Shown here piece by piece: positions 1 to 6,505 of a DNA stretch of 8,315 bases (position 1 is the stretch's first letter; every line of letters begins with the position of its first letter). The stretch comes from JBLKSS01 sp047607725 (GTDB lineage Bacteria > Pseudomonadota > Gammaproteobacteria > Enterobacterales > Enterobacteriaceae). The stretch spans positions 1-8,315 of the forward strand of contig NZ_JBLKSS010000104.1 in assembly GCF_047607725.1 (NCBI RefSeq), read 5' to 3'. The position numbers were made by a program, and so were the translations under genes. The notes under the pieces are model-generated. The model made no database searches. It was not told the origin of the DNA and saw only the letters and a list, made by a program, of their open reading frames with translations.

Positions 1-137
1 TGGAGCCGGAAGCGTATCTGCGCCATGTGCTGGCGATTATCGCGGATCATCCCATCAACAAAATCAAAGAGCTCCTGCCGTGGAACCTCACCATCCCTGC
101 TGAATAACTGTCAATACGGCGCTGGGCGTACGCTTAC
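1..137 (+). mobile_element. Right-hand end of an IS66-family insertion sequence
   Basis: This segment joins the tail of an IS66-type transposase gene to a terminal inverted repeat. Read inward from the outer edge, the end begins GTAAGCGTACGCCCAGCG, and GTAAGCG is the characteristic start of IS66-family ends. The element therefore most likely stops at base 137, and flanking DNA (a cusF remnant) begins at 138. IS66 elements usually duplicate 8 bp of target, so gtctatag (138-145) is the expected duplicated sequence; its partner would lie left of the window and cannot be seen. The rest of the element (most of tnpC, plus tnpA/tnpB) also lies off the left edge. Confidence 0.8.
3..107 (+). CDS. tnpC: IS66-family transposase (TnpC), C-terminal end only
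   Basis: Frame 3 is open from the window edge to a TAA at 105-107 and encodes 34 residues beginning EPEAYLRHVLAIIADHP and ending ELLPWNLTIPAE. The pattern 'EAYLRHVL..IADHPIN.I.ELLPWN' is the typical C-terminal segment of IS66 DDE transposases, which cut and join the IS ends. Only this tail is present, so neither the DDE catalytic domain nor the integrity of the full gene can be judged. The stop codon lies 30 bp from the inferred IS end, as expected for the last gene of an IS66 element. I am confident of the family; the exact member cannot be named from this fragment. Confidence 0.85.
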   Translation, partial: EPEAYLRHVLAIIADHPINKIKELLPWNLTIPAE

Positions 138-342
138 GTCTATAGCGCGTTGGGATGCGCATGAAGTCGCCATCGCCCATCACGCGATCCCCGCGCTCAA
201 ATGGCCGCCGATGACCATGACGTTCGCGTTGCCCGACGCGCTGGCGGCCAAGCCGCTCGCCACAGGCACGGCGGTGAATTTCAGCTTCCGCTTACAAGAC
301 GGCAACTATACCGTCACCGCTATTCAGCCCGTCCAGCCTTAA
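138..342 (+). pseudogene. cusF: cusF-like periplasmic copper/silver chaperone, 5' end removed by IS66
   Basis: The frame ending at TAA 340-342 encodes a CusF-type domain: DAHEVAIAHHAIPALKWPPM, then TMTFALPD and GTAVNFSF. CusF is a small periplasmic beta-barrel that binds Cu(I)/Ag(I) through one His, two Met and a cation-pi Trp. All four are recognisable here: His at 178-180, Trp at 202-204, Met at 211-213 and Met at 217-219, with the family spacing H-x7-W-x2-M-x-M. The signal peptide and the first beta-strand are missing because the IS66 end abuts at 137, and no proper start remains. The frame stays open into the IS, so an ATG at 25 could begin a chimeric protein, but that product would lack a signal peptide. 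The stop lies 12 bp before cusC, so this was probably the first or an early gene of the same operon. The remnant looks non-functional as a periplasmic chaperone. Confidence 0.82.
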
Positions 343-354
343 ACGAGGAATATC

Positions 355-1566
355 ATGCTGTTACCGTGCCGTTATTCGCCGGCATGGCTGGTCCTCGCGC
401 TCCTTTTCTCCACGGCCGTCGACGCCGAAGAGATGGGACTGGCGGAGTCACTGGCCCGAGCCGAACGCTACTCGGCGGATTTATCCGCCACCGTTTACCA
501 ACGTCAGGAGCTGGAAAACCAGGCCGACACCGCCAATCAGCTGCCGGATCCGCAGCTTAAGTTCGGCATTGAAAATGTCCCGGTGGGCGGCAGTAACGAT
601 CGCCGCTTCAGCCGGGAAGGGATGACCATGAAGCGCGTGGGCATCATGCAGGAGTATATCAGTCAGACCAAACGTGACCGCAAAGCGGACGCCATCCGCG
701 CCGAAGCGGACGCCGTCTCGGCAAACTATCAGCGTCTGCGCGCGCAGCTCCAGCGGGATACCGCGCAAGCCTGGCTGGATCTGGCGCTATCGCAGCGCGC
801 CGTGGACAGCGCCGGGCGGCTGGCTGCTGAGAGCGAACAGCAAATCGGTGTACGGCGTGCCGGCGTCGCGGCCGGCGCCAATGCGGCCGCGGTGCTGGAC
901 GCGCGCCGGGATGTGGCGCTGGCCCAGGCGCGTCTCACACAGTTAACCGGCGTCGCACAAGTGCAACCTACGGGCGTGCTGCCACGCTTTGAGCACCTAC
1001 CGGCGGATGTGGCCGTGCTCACTCAGGGTATCTCGCAGCACCCGGAAATTCTGCAGGCGCGTCGGGTGGCGGACGTCGCGCAGGCCCGCTCGGCCCAATC
1101 GGCCGTCGCCACACTGCCCGATGTCGGCGTGGAGGTGTACTACGGCCAGCGCGCCAGCGGCTATGACGATATGGCCGGCATCATGTTCACGGTCGATTTG
1201 CCGCTATTTCAGTCACAGAGCCAGGATAAGGATCACGCGGCCGATCGGGTGCGCACCTTTGAAGCGAACGACCGGCTGGCGCTCGCCATTCGCGATCATA
1301 CCGTGCAATTACAGGCGCTAGTCGCCCGCTATGAGGCATCCCAAAGCCGCTGGCGGTGGCAAACACAGGAGGTCTTGCCATTGAAGCGCCAGCGCATCGC
1401 GCTAGTCCAGGCGCAATATCGCAGCGGTACCGCCGGGCTGGGTGAGCTGCTTGAGGCACGCCAGGCGCTATTGAGCAGCGAGCTGGAGGAAAGCCGCGCC
1501 GCCAGACAACTGGCCCAGGACTGGGCCGCTATCCGCTATCTGATCCCCGCGGAGAATAGGCTATGA
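355..1566 (+). CDS. cusC: CusC-like outer-membrane channel of a Cu/Ag RND efflux system (TolC/CzcC family)
   Basis: The 403-residue product is the predicted outer-membrane duct for the CusB-CusA pump. Residues 1-24 look like a Sec signal peptide with cleavage after VDA. Unlike E. coli CusC there is no lipobox, since Cys5 precedes the hydrophobic core, so it is probably not a lipoprotein. The rest shows the two-fold repeated TolC layout: long Ala/Gln/Arg-rich helices (about 105-195 and 290-395), each half with a beta segment (the second near 256-284, DVGVEVYYG and GIMFTVDLPLF), plus the family-typical ADTANQLPDPQLKFGIEN at 57-74. GAGGA at 345-349, five bases before the ATG, supports the start. 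It is shorter than E. coli CusC (about 457 residues, from memory). The helix after 'AAAVLDAR' (about 177-199) is roughly 14 residues shorter than its counterpart 'GELLEAR...' in the second half, which suggests an internal in-frame deletion. Its stop overlaps the cusB start. Confidence 0.85.
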   Translation: MLLPCRYSPAWLVLALLFSTAVDAEEMGLAESLARAERYSADLSATVYQRQELENQADTANQLPDPQLKFGIENVPVGGSNDRRFSREGMTMKRVGIMQEYISQTKRDRKADAIRAEADAVSANYQRLRAQLQRDTAQAWLDLALSQRAVDSAGRLAAESEQQIGVRRAGVAAGANAAAVLDARRDVALAQARLTQLTGVAQVQPTGVLPRFEHLPADVAVLTQGISQHPEILQARRVADVAQARSAQSAVATLPDVGVEVYYGQRASGYDDMAGIMFTVDLPLFQSQSQDKDHAADRVRTFEANDRLALAIRDHTVQLQALVARYEASQSRWRWQTQEVLPLKRQRIALVQAQYRSGTAGLGELLEARQALLSSELEESRAARQLAQDWAAIRYLIPAENRL

Positions 1567-3152
1567 GCCTCTCTGTTACCGGCCGTACCGGCGTCATCGC
1601 GCTGGCGATCACCGGGTTGATTGCGGCGTTCGCCGCCGGCTATGCGCTGCATCCAGCCGCGCCGAAGCAGGTCGTCACGACGCAAGACGCGCACCCTGAC
1701 GCCCATCGCAAAGTGCTGTATTGGTACGATCCCATGGTGCCCGGCCAGCGTTTCGACAAGCCCGGCAAATCACCGTTTATGGATATGCCGCTGACGCCCC
1801 GCTATGCCGACCAGACGCCGGATGACGGCGGGATAACCCTCAGCGCCCGCCAACAGCAAAACCTGGGCGTGGCGGTCGCGACGGTTCAGAAAAGCACGCT
1901 GTCGCGGGACCTGGACGCCTTCGGTACCGTCAATATCGACGATCGCGGCCTTCGCGTTATTCCGGCGCGGGCCGGCGGGCTGGTGGATAAATTATACGTG
2001 CGCGCCGAACAGCAGCACGTTACGCAGAATCAGCCGCTGGCGCGGCTGTGGATCCCCAAATGGAATGCCGCTCAACAGGAATATCTGGCGATAAGGCAAT
2101 TGGGGGACCGCGCATTGACGGCCGCCGCGCGCCAGAAACTGCAATTGCTATTCATGCCGGAGGAGGTCATCCGCACGGTTGAGCGAAGCGGGCAACCGCA
2201 GACCCGCATCACCCTGCGCGCGCCGGCAAGCGGCTTTATCAGCCAATTGTCGGTCCGTGAGGGTAGCCAGGTCACCGCTACGCCGCCGTTGTTTGAGCTG
2301 GCATCGCTGGATCCCTTGTGGTTAGTGGCCGATTTCCCGCAGGCGCAGGCCGGCGCCGTGGCGGCGGGGGATGACATTGTCGCCACCACCGCGCGCTGGC
2401 CGGACATGCGTTTTCACGGGCGTGTCGAAGAGTTGCTACCGGTCGTGGATAACAGCACCCGCACCTACCGGGCGCGTATCGCCATCGATAATCATGACGC
2501 CCGCCTGCAGCCGGGCATGTACATGCGGGTACAGCGGGCCGACGGCGGCGGCACAGGTGAAACGGTGCTGACGATTCCCCAGGACGCGTTACTGCAGACC
2601 GGCAGCCGCAATACCGTGCTGCTGGCCGAGGGTGACGGCTGTTTCCGGCCGGTTGAGGTCACCGCCGGGCGCAGTTTGGGCGACCGGGTTGAAATCGTCA
2701 AAGGGCTGCACGATGGGGATAAGGCCGCCGCCGCCGGGCAATTCCTCATCGACTCCGAGGCCAGCCTGCGCGGCGCACTTCCGCAGTTGGCTGGCGCGCC
2801 GGCCGATAGCCAGGGCGCCTCGCCGCATATGCCGGCGACGCCATCAGGCAATACCGACGCCGGCGGCGCATCGGCACCGCTACAGGCTAACCATGATGCC
2901 GGCAGCCACGATGCCTCGCCGCAAACCTATCGGGGAGAAGGGACGCTGAAAGCCCGTCACGACCGGCGGGTGACCCTGGTCCACGGCGCCATCGCGGCGC
3001 TGGGCTGGCCGGCGATGAGCATGGATTTCACGCTGCCCGAGAGCGGTTTGCAGCCGGAGGTCAACATCGGTAGCCGGGTGCAATTCGCCTTCATCCTGAA
3101 CGACAGCGGCGCGCAACTTACCGACATCGTACCGGTAAGGGGCGACCAATGA
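1563..3152 (+). CDS. cusB: CusB/SilB-like periplasmic adaptor with a fused C-terminal CusF domain
   Basis: The 529-residue protein is the membrane-fusion adaptor that bridges CusA and the outer-membrane channel and passes Cu(I)/Ag(I) to the pump. Residues 8-30 form an N-terminal membrane anchor or signal. Residues 51-80 carry the metal-binding segment VLYWYDPMVPGQRFDKPGKS followed by PFMDMPL; Met58, Met73 and Met75 have the spacing of the E. coli CusB metal-binding methionines. Barrel-sandwich, helical hairpin and beta-barrel regions follow to about 405 (PASGFISQL at 221-229, GMYMRV at 318-323). A Gly/Ala/Pro/His linker (about 410-455) leads to a CusF domain (456-525) with His474, Trp482, Met485 and Met487. 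E. coli CusB (about 407 residues) lacks this domain; Cupriavidus metallidurans SilB has one. The ATG sits in an ATGA overlap with the cusC stop, with GGAG at 1551-1554 as the ribosome-binding site. The frame is intact. Confidence 0.92.
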   Translation: MSLSVTGRTGVIALAITGLIAAFAAGYALHPAAPKQVVTTQDAHPDAHRKVLYWYDPMVPGQRFDKPGKSPFMDMPLTPRYADQTPDDGGITLSARQQQNLGVAVATVQKSTLSRDLDAFGTVNIDDRGLRVIPARAGGLVDKLYVRAEQQHVTQNQPLARLWIPKWNAAQQEYLAIRQLGDRALTAAARQKLQLLFMPEEVIRTVERSGQPQTRITLRAPASGFISQLSVREGSQVTATPPLFELASLDPLWLVADFPQAQAGAVAAGDDIVATTARWPDMRFHGRVEELLPVVDNSTRTYRARIAIDNHDARLQPGMYMRVQRADGGGTGETVLTIPQDALLQTGSRNTVLLAEGDGCFRPVEVTAGRSLGDRVEIVKGLHDGDKAAAAGQFLIDSEASLRGALPQLAGAPADSQGASPHMPATPSGNTDAGGASAPLQANHDAGSHDASPQTYRGEGTLKARHDRRVTLVHGAIAALGWPAMSMDFTLPESGLQPEVNIGSRVQFAFILNDSGAQLTDIVPVRGDQ

Positions 3153-6100
3153 TCGCTTACATCATTCGCTGGTCGCTGCGCAACCGCCTGCTTGTCATCT
3201 TGGCGGCGCTGCTGCTGGCGGCCTGGGGCATTTGGTCTCTACAACGTACGCCGGTGGACGCGCTGCCGGATCTGTCCTATGTCCAGGTCATCGTTCGGGT
3301 CAACTATCCCGGCAAAGCGCCGCAGGTCGTGGAGGATCAGGTCACCTGGCCTCTGACGACCACGATGCTGTCGGTTCCCGGCGCGACCACCGTGCGCGGC
3401 TTCTCCATGTACGGCGATGCTTATATCTATGTACTGTTCGCCGATGGCACCGATCCCTACTGGGCGCGCTCGCGGGTGCTGGAATACCTGAGCCAGACGC
3501 AAGCGACGCTGCCGGCGGAGGCCCGCGCCGGCCTGGGTCCGGACGCAACCGGCGTCGGCTGGGTTTATGAGTACGCGCTGGTGGATCGCAGCGGCCGGCA
3601 TAATCTGGCGGAGCTGCGGGCGTTGCAGGATTGGGTCCTTAAGTTTGAGTTGAAAACCGTGCCCAACGTGGCGGAAGTCGCGAGCCTCGGCGGCATGGTG
3701 CGGCAATACCAGTTGGTGTTGCAGCCGGACAAAATGCGCGCATTGAATATCAGCCATCAGCAAATCATCGAAGCGGTACAACAGGCCAACCAGGAAGGCG
3801 GCGGCTCGGTGCTGGAGATGAGCGAAGCCGAATATATGGTGCGCACCGCCGGCTATCTAAAAACGCTGGCGGATTTCAACCACATTGTCATCGATGCCCG
3901 CGGCGGCGTGCCGATATTGTTGTCCGATGTGGCGCAGGTCCGTCTCGGGCCGGAGATGCGACGCGGCGTGGCGGAACTGAACGGAGAAGGAGAAGTCGCC
4001 GGCAGGATCGTCATTATGCGCTGCGGTAAAAATGCGCTGGATACAATCAACGGCGTCAAAAACAAGCTGGCGGACATCCGCCGCAGTCTGCCGCCGGGCG
4101 TAGAAATTGTGCCGGTTTACGACCGTTCCCACTTGATTGAACAGGCAATTGATTCGTTATCCCATAAACTGCTCGAAGAGTTTATCGTCGTGGCGCTGGT
4201 GTGCAGCCTGTTTTTATTCCACTTCCGCTCCGCGCTGGTGGCGATAATCACCCTGCCGCTCGGCATACTGGGCGCCTTCATCGTCATGCACTATCAGGGG
4301 ATTAACGCCAATATCATGTCGCTCGGCGGTATCGCTATCGCCATCGGCGCCATGGTCGACGCCGCCATCGTGACGATAGAGAACATGCACAAGGTGCTGG
4401 AGCAATGGCGCCATAACCATCCCGGCAAGACGCCGTCAAACGAGGACTATTGGCACATTTCCGCCCGCGCCGCCACCGAAGTGGGGCCGGCACTATTCTG
4501 TAGCCTGCTGATCATCACTTTATCTTTCATTCCGGTTTTCTCGTTGGAGGCGCAGGAAGGCCGGATGTTCAGCCCGCTGGCGTTCACCAAGACCTACTCC
4601 ATGGCGATCGCCGCCGGCCTGGGGATTACGCTGGTGCCGGTGCTGATGGGGTACTTTATCCACGGCCGCATTCCGGACGAGAGGGCCAATCCCCTTAACC
4701 GTTGGCTGATTGCGCTGTATCGCACCGTGCTGGATTTGGCGCTGGCCTGGCCTTGGGCCACGCTCGGTCTGTCGCTGGCGCTGTTGTTGGTTACCCTTTA
4801 TCCCCTCAGCCGGCTGGGCAGCGAGTTCATGCCGCCGCTAGACGAAGGGGATTTGCTGTACATGCCCTCGACCCTACCCGGTATCTCGGCGCGCGAAGCC
4901 GCTCGGCTACTGCAGCAAACCAACCGGCTTATCAAGACCGTACCGGAAGTGGAGACGGTATTCGGCAAAGCGGGCCGGGCGGATACCACGACGGATCCGG
5001 CGCCGCTGACCATGCTGGAAACCACAATTTATTTCAAACCCAAACAGCAGTGGCGACCGGGAATGACCATGGATAAATTGGTGCGCGAGCTGGATAACGC
5101 CGTCTCCCTGCCCGGCATTGCCAATGTGTGGGTACCGCCCATCCGCAACCGGCTGGACATGTTGGCCACCGGCATCAAGAGTCCGGTCGGCATCAAGGTC
5201 AATGGCAATAACATTGACCAGATTGAAGAGGTCGCTCAGCAAATCGAACGGGTGGTGCGACAGGTGCCGGGCGTCACGTCGGCGCTGGCGGAGCGTCTGA
5301 AAGGCGGACGCTATATCGATGTGGATATCGACCGGGTGCGCGCCGCGCGCTATGGCGTAACGGTGCAGGCGCTGCAGTCCCTGGTCGCCGCGGTCGTCGG
5401 CGGGGAGAACATCGGCCAAACTATCGAGGGGCGCGAACGTTATTCCATTAATGCGCGCTATCCGCGCGAGCTGCGGGATTCGGTACAAAAACTGCGCGAT
5501 CTGCGGGATTCGGTACAAAAACTGCGCGATCTGCCCGTTATCACCGCGGCCGGCGCGCAGATCACGCTGGGGGATTTGGCCTCCATCCGCGTTAATGACG
5601 GGCCACCGATGCTGAAAAGCGAGAATGCCAGGCTGTCGAACTGGATTTATGTGGATCTGCGCGGCCGGAATTTAAAATCGGCCGTCGAGGAGATGCAGCG
5701 CGCGGTGACGCAACAGGTCAAGCTGCCACAGGGGGTGTCGCTCAGCTGGTCCGGGCAGTTCGAATATCTCGAGCGCGCCAGCGCCAAGCTGAAAATCGTG
5801 CTGCCTTTCACACTGGCGATTATCTTTGTTCTACTGTATGTCACCTTTAGCCGGGTGCGCGATGCGCTGTTTATCATGGGCACGTTGCCGTTTGCGTTGA
5901 TTGGCGGCGTCTGGCTGCTTTATTTGCTGCACTACAATTTGTCGGTGGCGGCCGCGGTGGGCTTTATCGCGTTGGCGGGCGTTGCGGCGGAATTCGGCGT
6001 GATTATGGTGCTGTATCTTAACCACGCGCTGGTCAAGCACCGCGCCGAACATGGTCAGTTGGACGAACGGGCGTTGCTGGCGGCCATTCGAGAGGGCGCG

Positions 6101-6298
6101 GTGCTGCGCGTGCGGCCGAAAGTCATGACCGTTGCGACCATTATGGCCGGCCTGCTGCCGATCATGTGGGTCGGCGGCGTCGGCTCGGAGGTGATGCAGC
6201 GCATTGCCGCGCCGATGGTCGGCGGGATGGTCAGCGCACCGCTGCTGTCGATGCTGGTCATTCCGGCGCTGTACAAGCTGCTGCACCGCCGCAGCTGA
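3149..6298 (+). CDS. cusA: CusA-like heavy-metal RND pump for Cu(I)/Ag(I), with an internal 10-residue duplication
   Basis: The 1049-residue inner-membrane protein exports Cu(I)/Ag(I) in exchange for protons as the engine of the CusCBA complex. The layout is standard RND: TM1 (about 11-31), periplasmic porter/docking half (about 35-335), TM2-6 (about 341-503), TM7 (about 532-552), second periplasmic half (about 555-878) and TM8-12 (about 882-1045). Residues matching known E. coli CusA functional positions are all present: the periplasmic methionine cluster Met572, Met622 and Met671; the membrane relay methionines Met390, Met402, Met485 and Met1016; and the proton-relay residues Asp404, Glu948 and Lys991. 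Length is near the E. coli protein (1047), but only because of an exact repeat of LRDSVQKLRD at 775-784 and 785-794, in the region matching the C-terminal docking subdomain. The start overlaps the cusB stop (ATGA), with AAGGGG at 3137-3142. It is followed by a strong terminator. Confidence 0.95.
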   Translation: MIAYIIRWSLRNRLLVILAALLLAAWGIWSLQRTPVDALPDLSYVQVIVRVNYPGKAPQVVEDQVTWPLTTTMLSVPGATTVRGFSMYGDAYIYVLFADGTDPYWARSRVLEYLSQTQATLPAEARAGLGPDATGVGWVYEYALVDRSGRHNLAELRALQDWVLKFELKTVPNVAEVASLGGMVRQYQLVLQPDKMRALNISHQQIIEAVQQANQEGGGSVLEMSEAEYMVRTAGYLKTLADFNHIVIDARGGVPILLSDVAQVRLGPEMRRGVAELNGEGEVAGRIVIMRCGKNALDTINGVKNKLADIRRSLPPGVEIVPVYDRSHLIEQAIDSLSHKLLEEFIVVALVCSLFLFHFRSALVAIITLPLGILGAFIVMHYQGINANIMSLGGIAIAIGAMVDAAIVTIENMHKVLEQWRHNHPGKTPSNEDYWHISARAATEVGPALFCSLLIITLSFIPVFSLEAQEGRMFSPLAFTKTYSMAIAAGLGITLVPVLMGYFIHGRIPDERANPLNRWLIALYRTVLDLALAWPWATLGLSLALLLVTLYPLSRLGSEFMPPLDEGDLLYMPSTLPGISAREAARLLQQTNRLIKTVPEVETVFGKAGRADTTTDPAPLTMLETTIYFKPKQQWRPGMTMDKLVRELDNAVSLPGIANVWVPPIRNRLDMLATGIKSPVGIKVNGNNIDQIEEVAQQIERVVRQVPGVTSALAERLKGGRYIDVDIDRVRAARYGVTVQALQSLVAAVVGGENIGQTIEGRERYSINARYPRELRDSVQKLRDLRDSVQKLRDLPVITAAGAQITLGDLASIRVNDGPPMLKSENARLSNWIYVDLRGRNLKSAVEEMQRAVTQQVKLPQGVSLSWSGQFEYLERASAKLKIVLPFTLAIIFVLLYVTFSRVRDALFIMGTLPFALIGGVWLLYLLHYNLSVAAAVGFIALAGVAAEFGVIMVLYLNHALVKHRAEHGQLDERALLAAIREGAVLRVRPKVMTVATIMAGLLPIMWVGGVGSEVMQRIAAPMVGGMVSAPLLSMLVIPALYKLLHRRS
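5471..5530 (+). repeat. Perfect 30-bp in-frame tandem duplication inside cusA
   Basis: Bases 5471-5500 and 5501-5530 are identical over all 30 positions and encode LRDSVQKLRD twice in a row. From memory, CusA relatives have a single copy between the 'RYP' segment and the 'LP(V/I)' segment, so the second copy is an insertion. The likely mechanism is visible: gcgcgagctgc at 5464-5474 and gcgcgatctgc at 5494-5504 differ at one base and lie 30 bp apart, which suits slipped-strand mispairing. Perfect identity points to a recent event or an assembly artefact. Confidence 0.97.
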
Positions 6299-6387
6299 TG
6301 GCGTCAACGCGCCTTTGTCAATCCGCGGGTTTTTCCAAGCCGCCTTGACCACGTGGGTCACCTTGGCGCCTTATTGCTGGTCCAACA

Positions 6388-6422
6388 AAAACGGCCTGAT
6401 GTCATTAACATCGGGCCGTTTT
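6388..6422. terminator. Bidirectional Rho-independent terminator between cusA and gltP
   Basis: A 15-bp stem pairs aaaacggcctgatgt (6388-6402) with acatcgggccgtttt (6408-6422), with a single G-U wobble and the 5-base loop catta. The stem ends in a T run on the plus strand (6419-6422) and in an A run on the left arm (6387-6391) that becomes a T run on the minus strand. It can therefore stop the cus transcript from the left and the gltP transcript from the right. It lies 89 bp after the cusA stop and about 83 bp beyond the gltP stop. Confidence 0.92.
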
Positions 6423-6451
6423 GGTCTCTGCTTCACACCGAAATCACCCGT

Positions 6452-6480
6452 CCCAATAGCGCCATGGGGCGCTGGTTGGG
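6452..6480. repeat. Imperfect inverted repeat just past the gltP stop
   Basis: Agcgcc (6458-6463) can pair with ggcgct (6468-6473), and cccaa (6452-6456) with ttggg (6476-6480), across a small internal loop. There is no T run after it in either direction, so it is not a convincing terminator by itself. It may protect the 3' end of the gltP message or be chance. Confidence 0.4.
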
Positions 6481-6505
6481 AAGACCCGCGGTCGACGCGC
6501 GAAAA

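Noticed and set aside
118..146. Possible hybrid promoter formed at the IS66/cusF junction (tatagc at 141-146 as a -10).
   Set aside because: The bases 17 bp upstream (ggcgct) do not resemble a -35 element, and shifted spacings are no better, so no promoter is claimed.
3239..3781. Long open frame on the minus strand inside cusA (and similar ones at 4907-5518 and 5831-6361).
   Set aside because: These are antisense shadows of a clearly conserved cusA in high-GC DNA, and their products have no recognisable family features.
6340..6362. Small palindrome tgacc...ggtca between cusA and the terminator.
   Set aside because: Only a 5-bp stem, with no T run and no link to a gene start; likely chance in GC-rich DNA.
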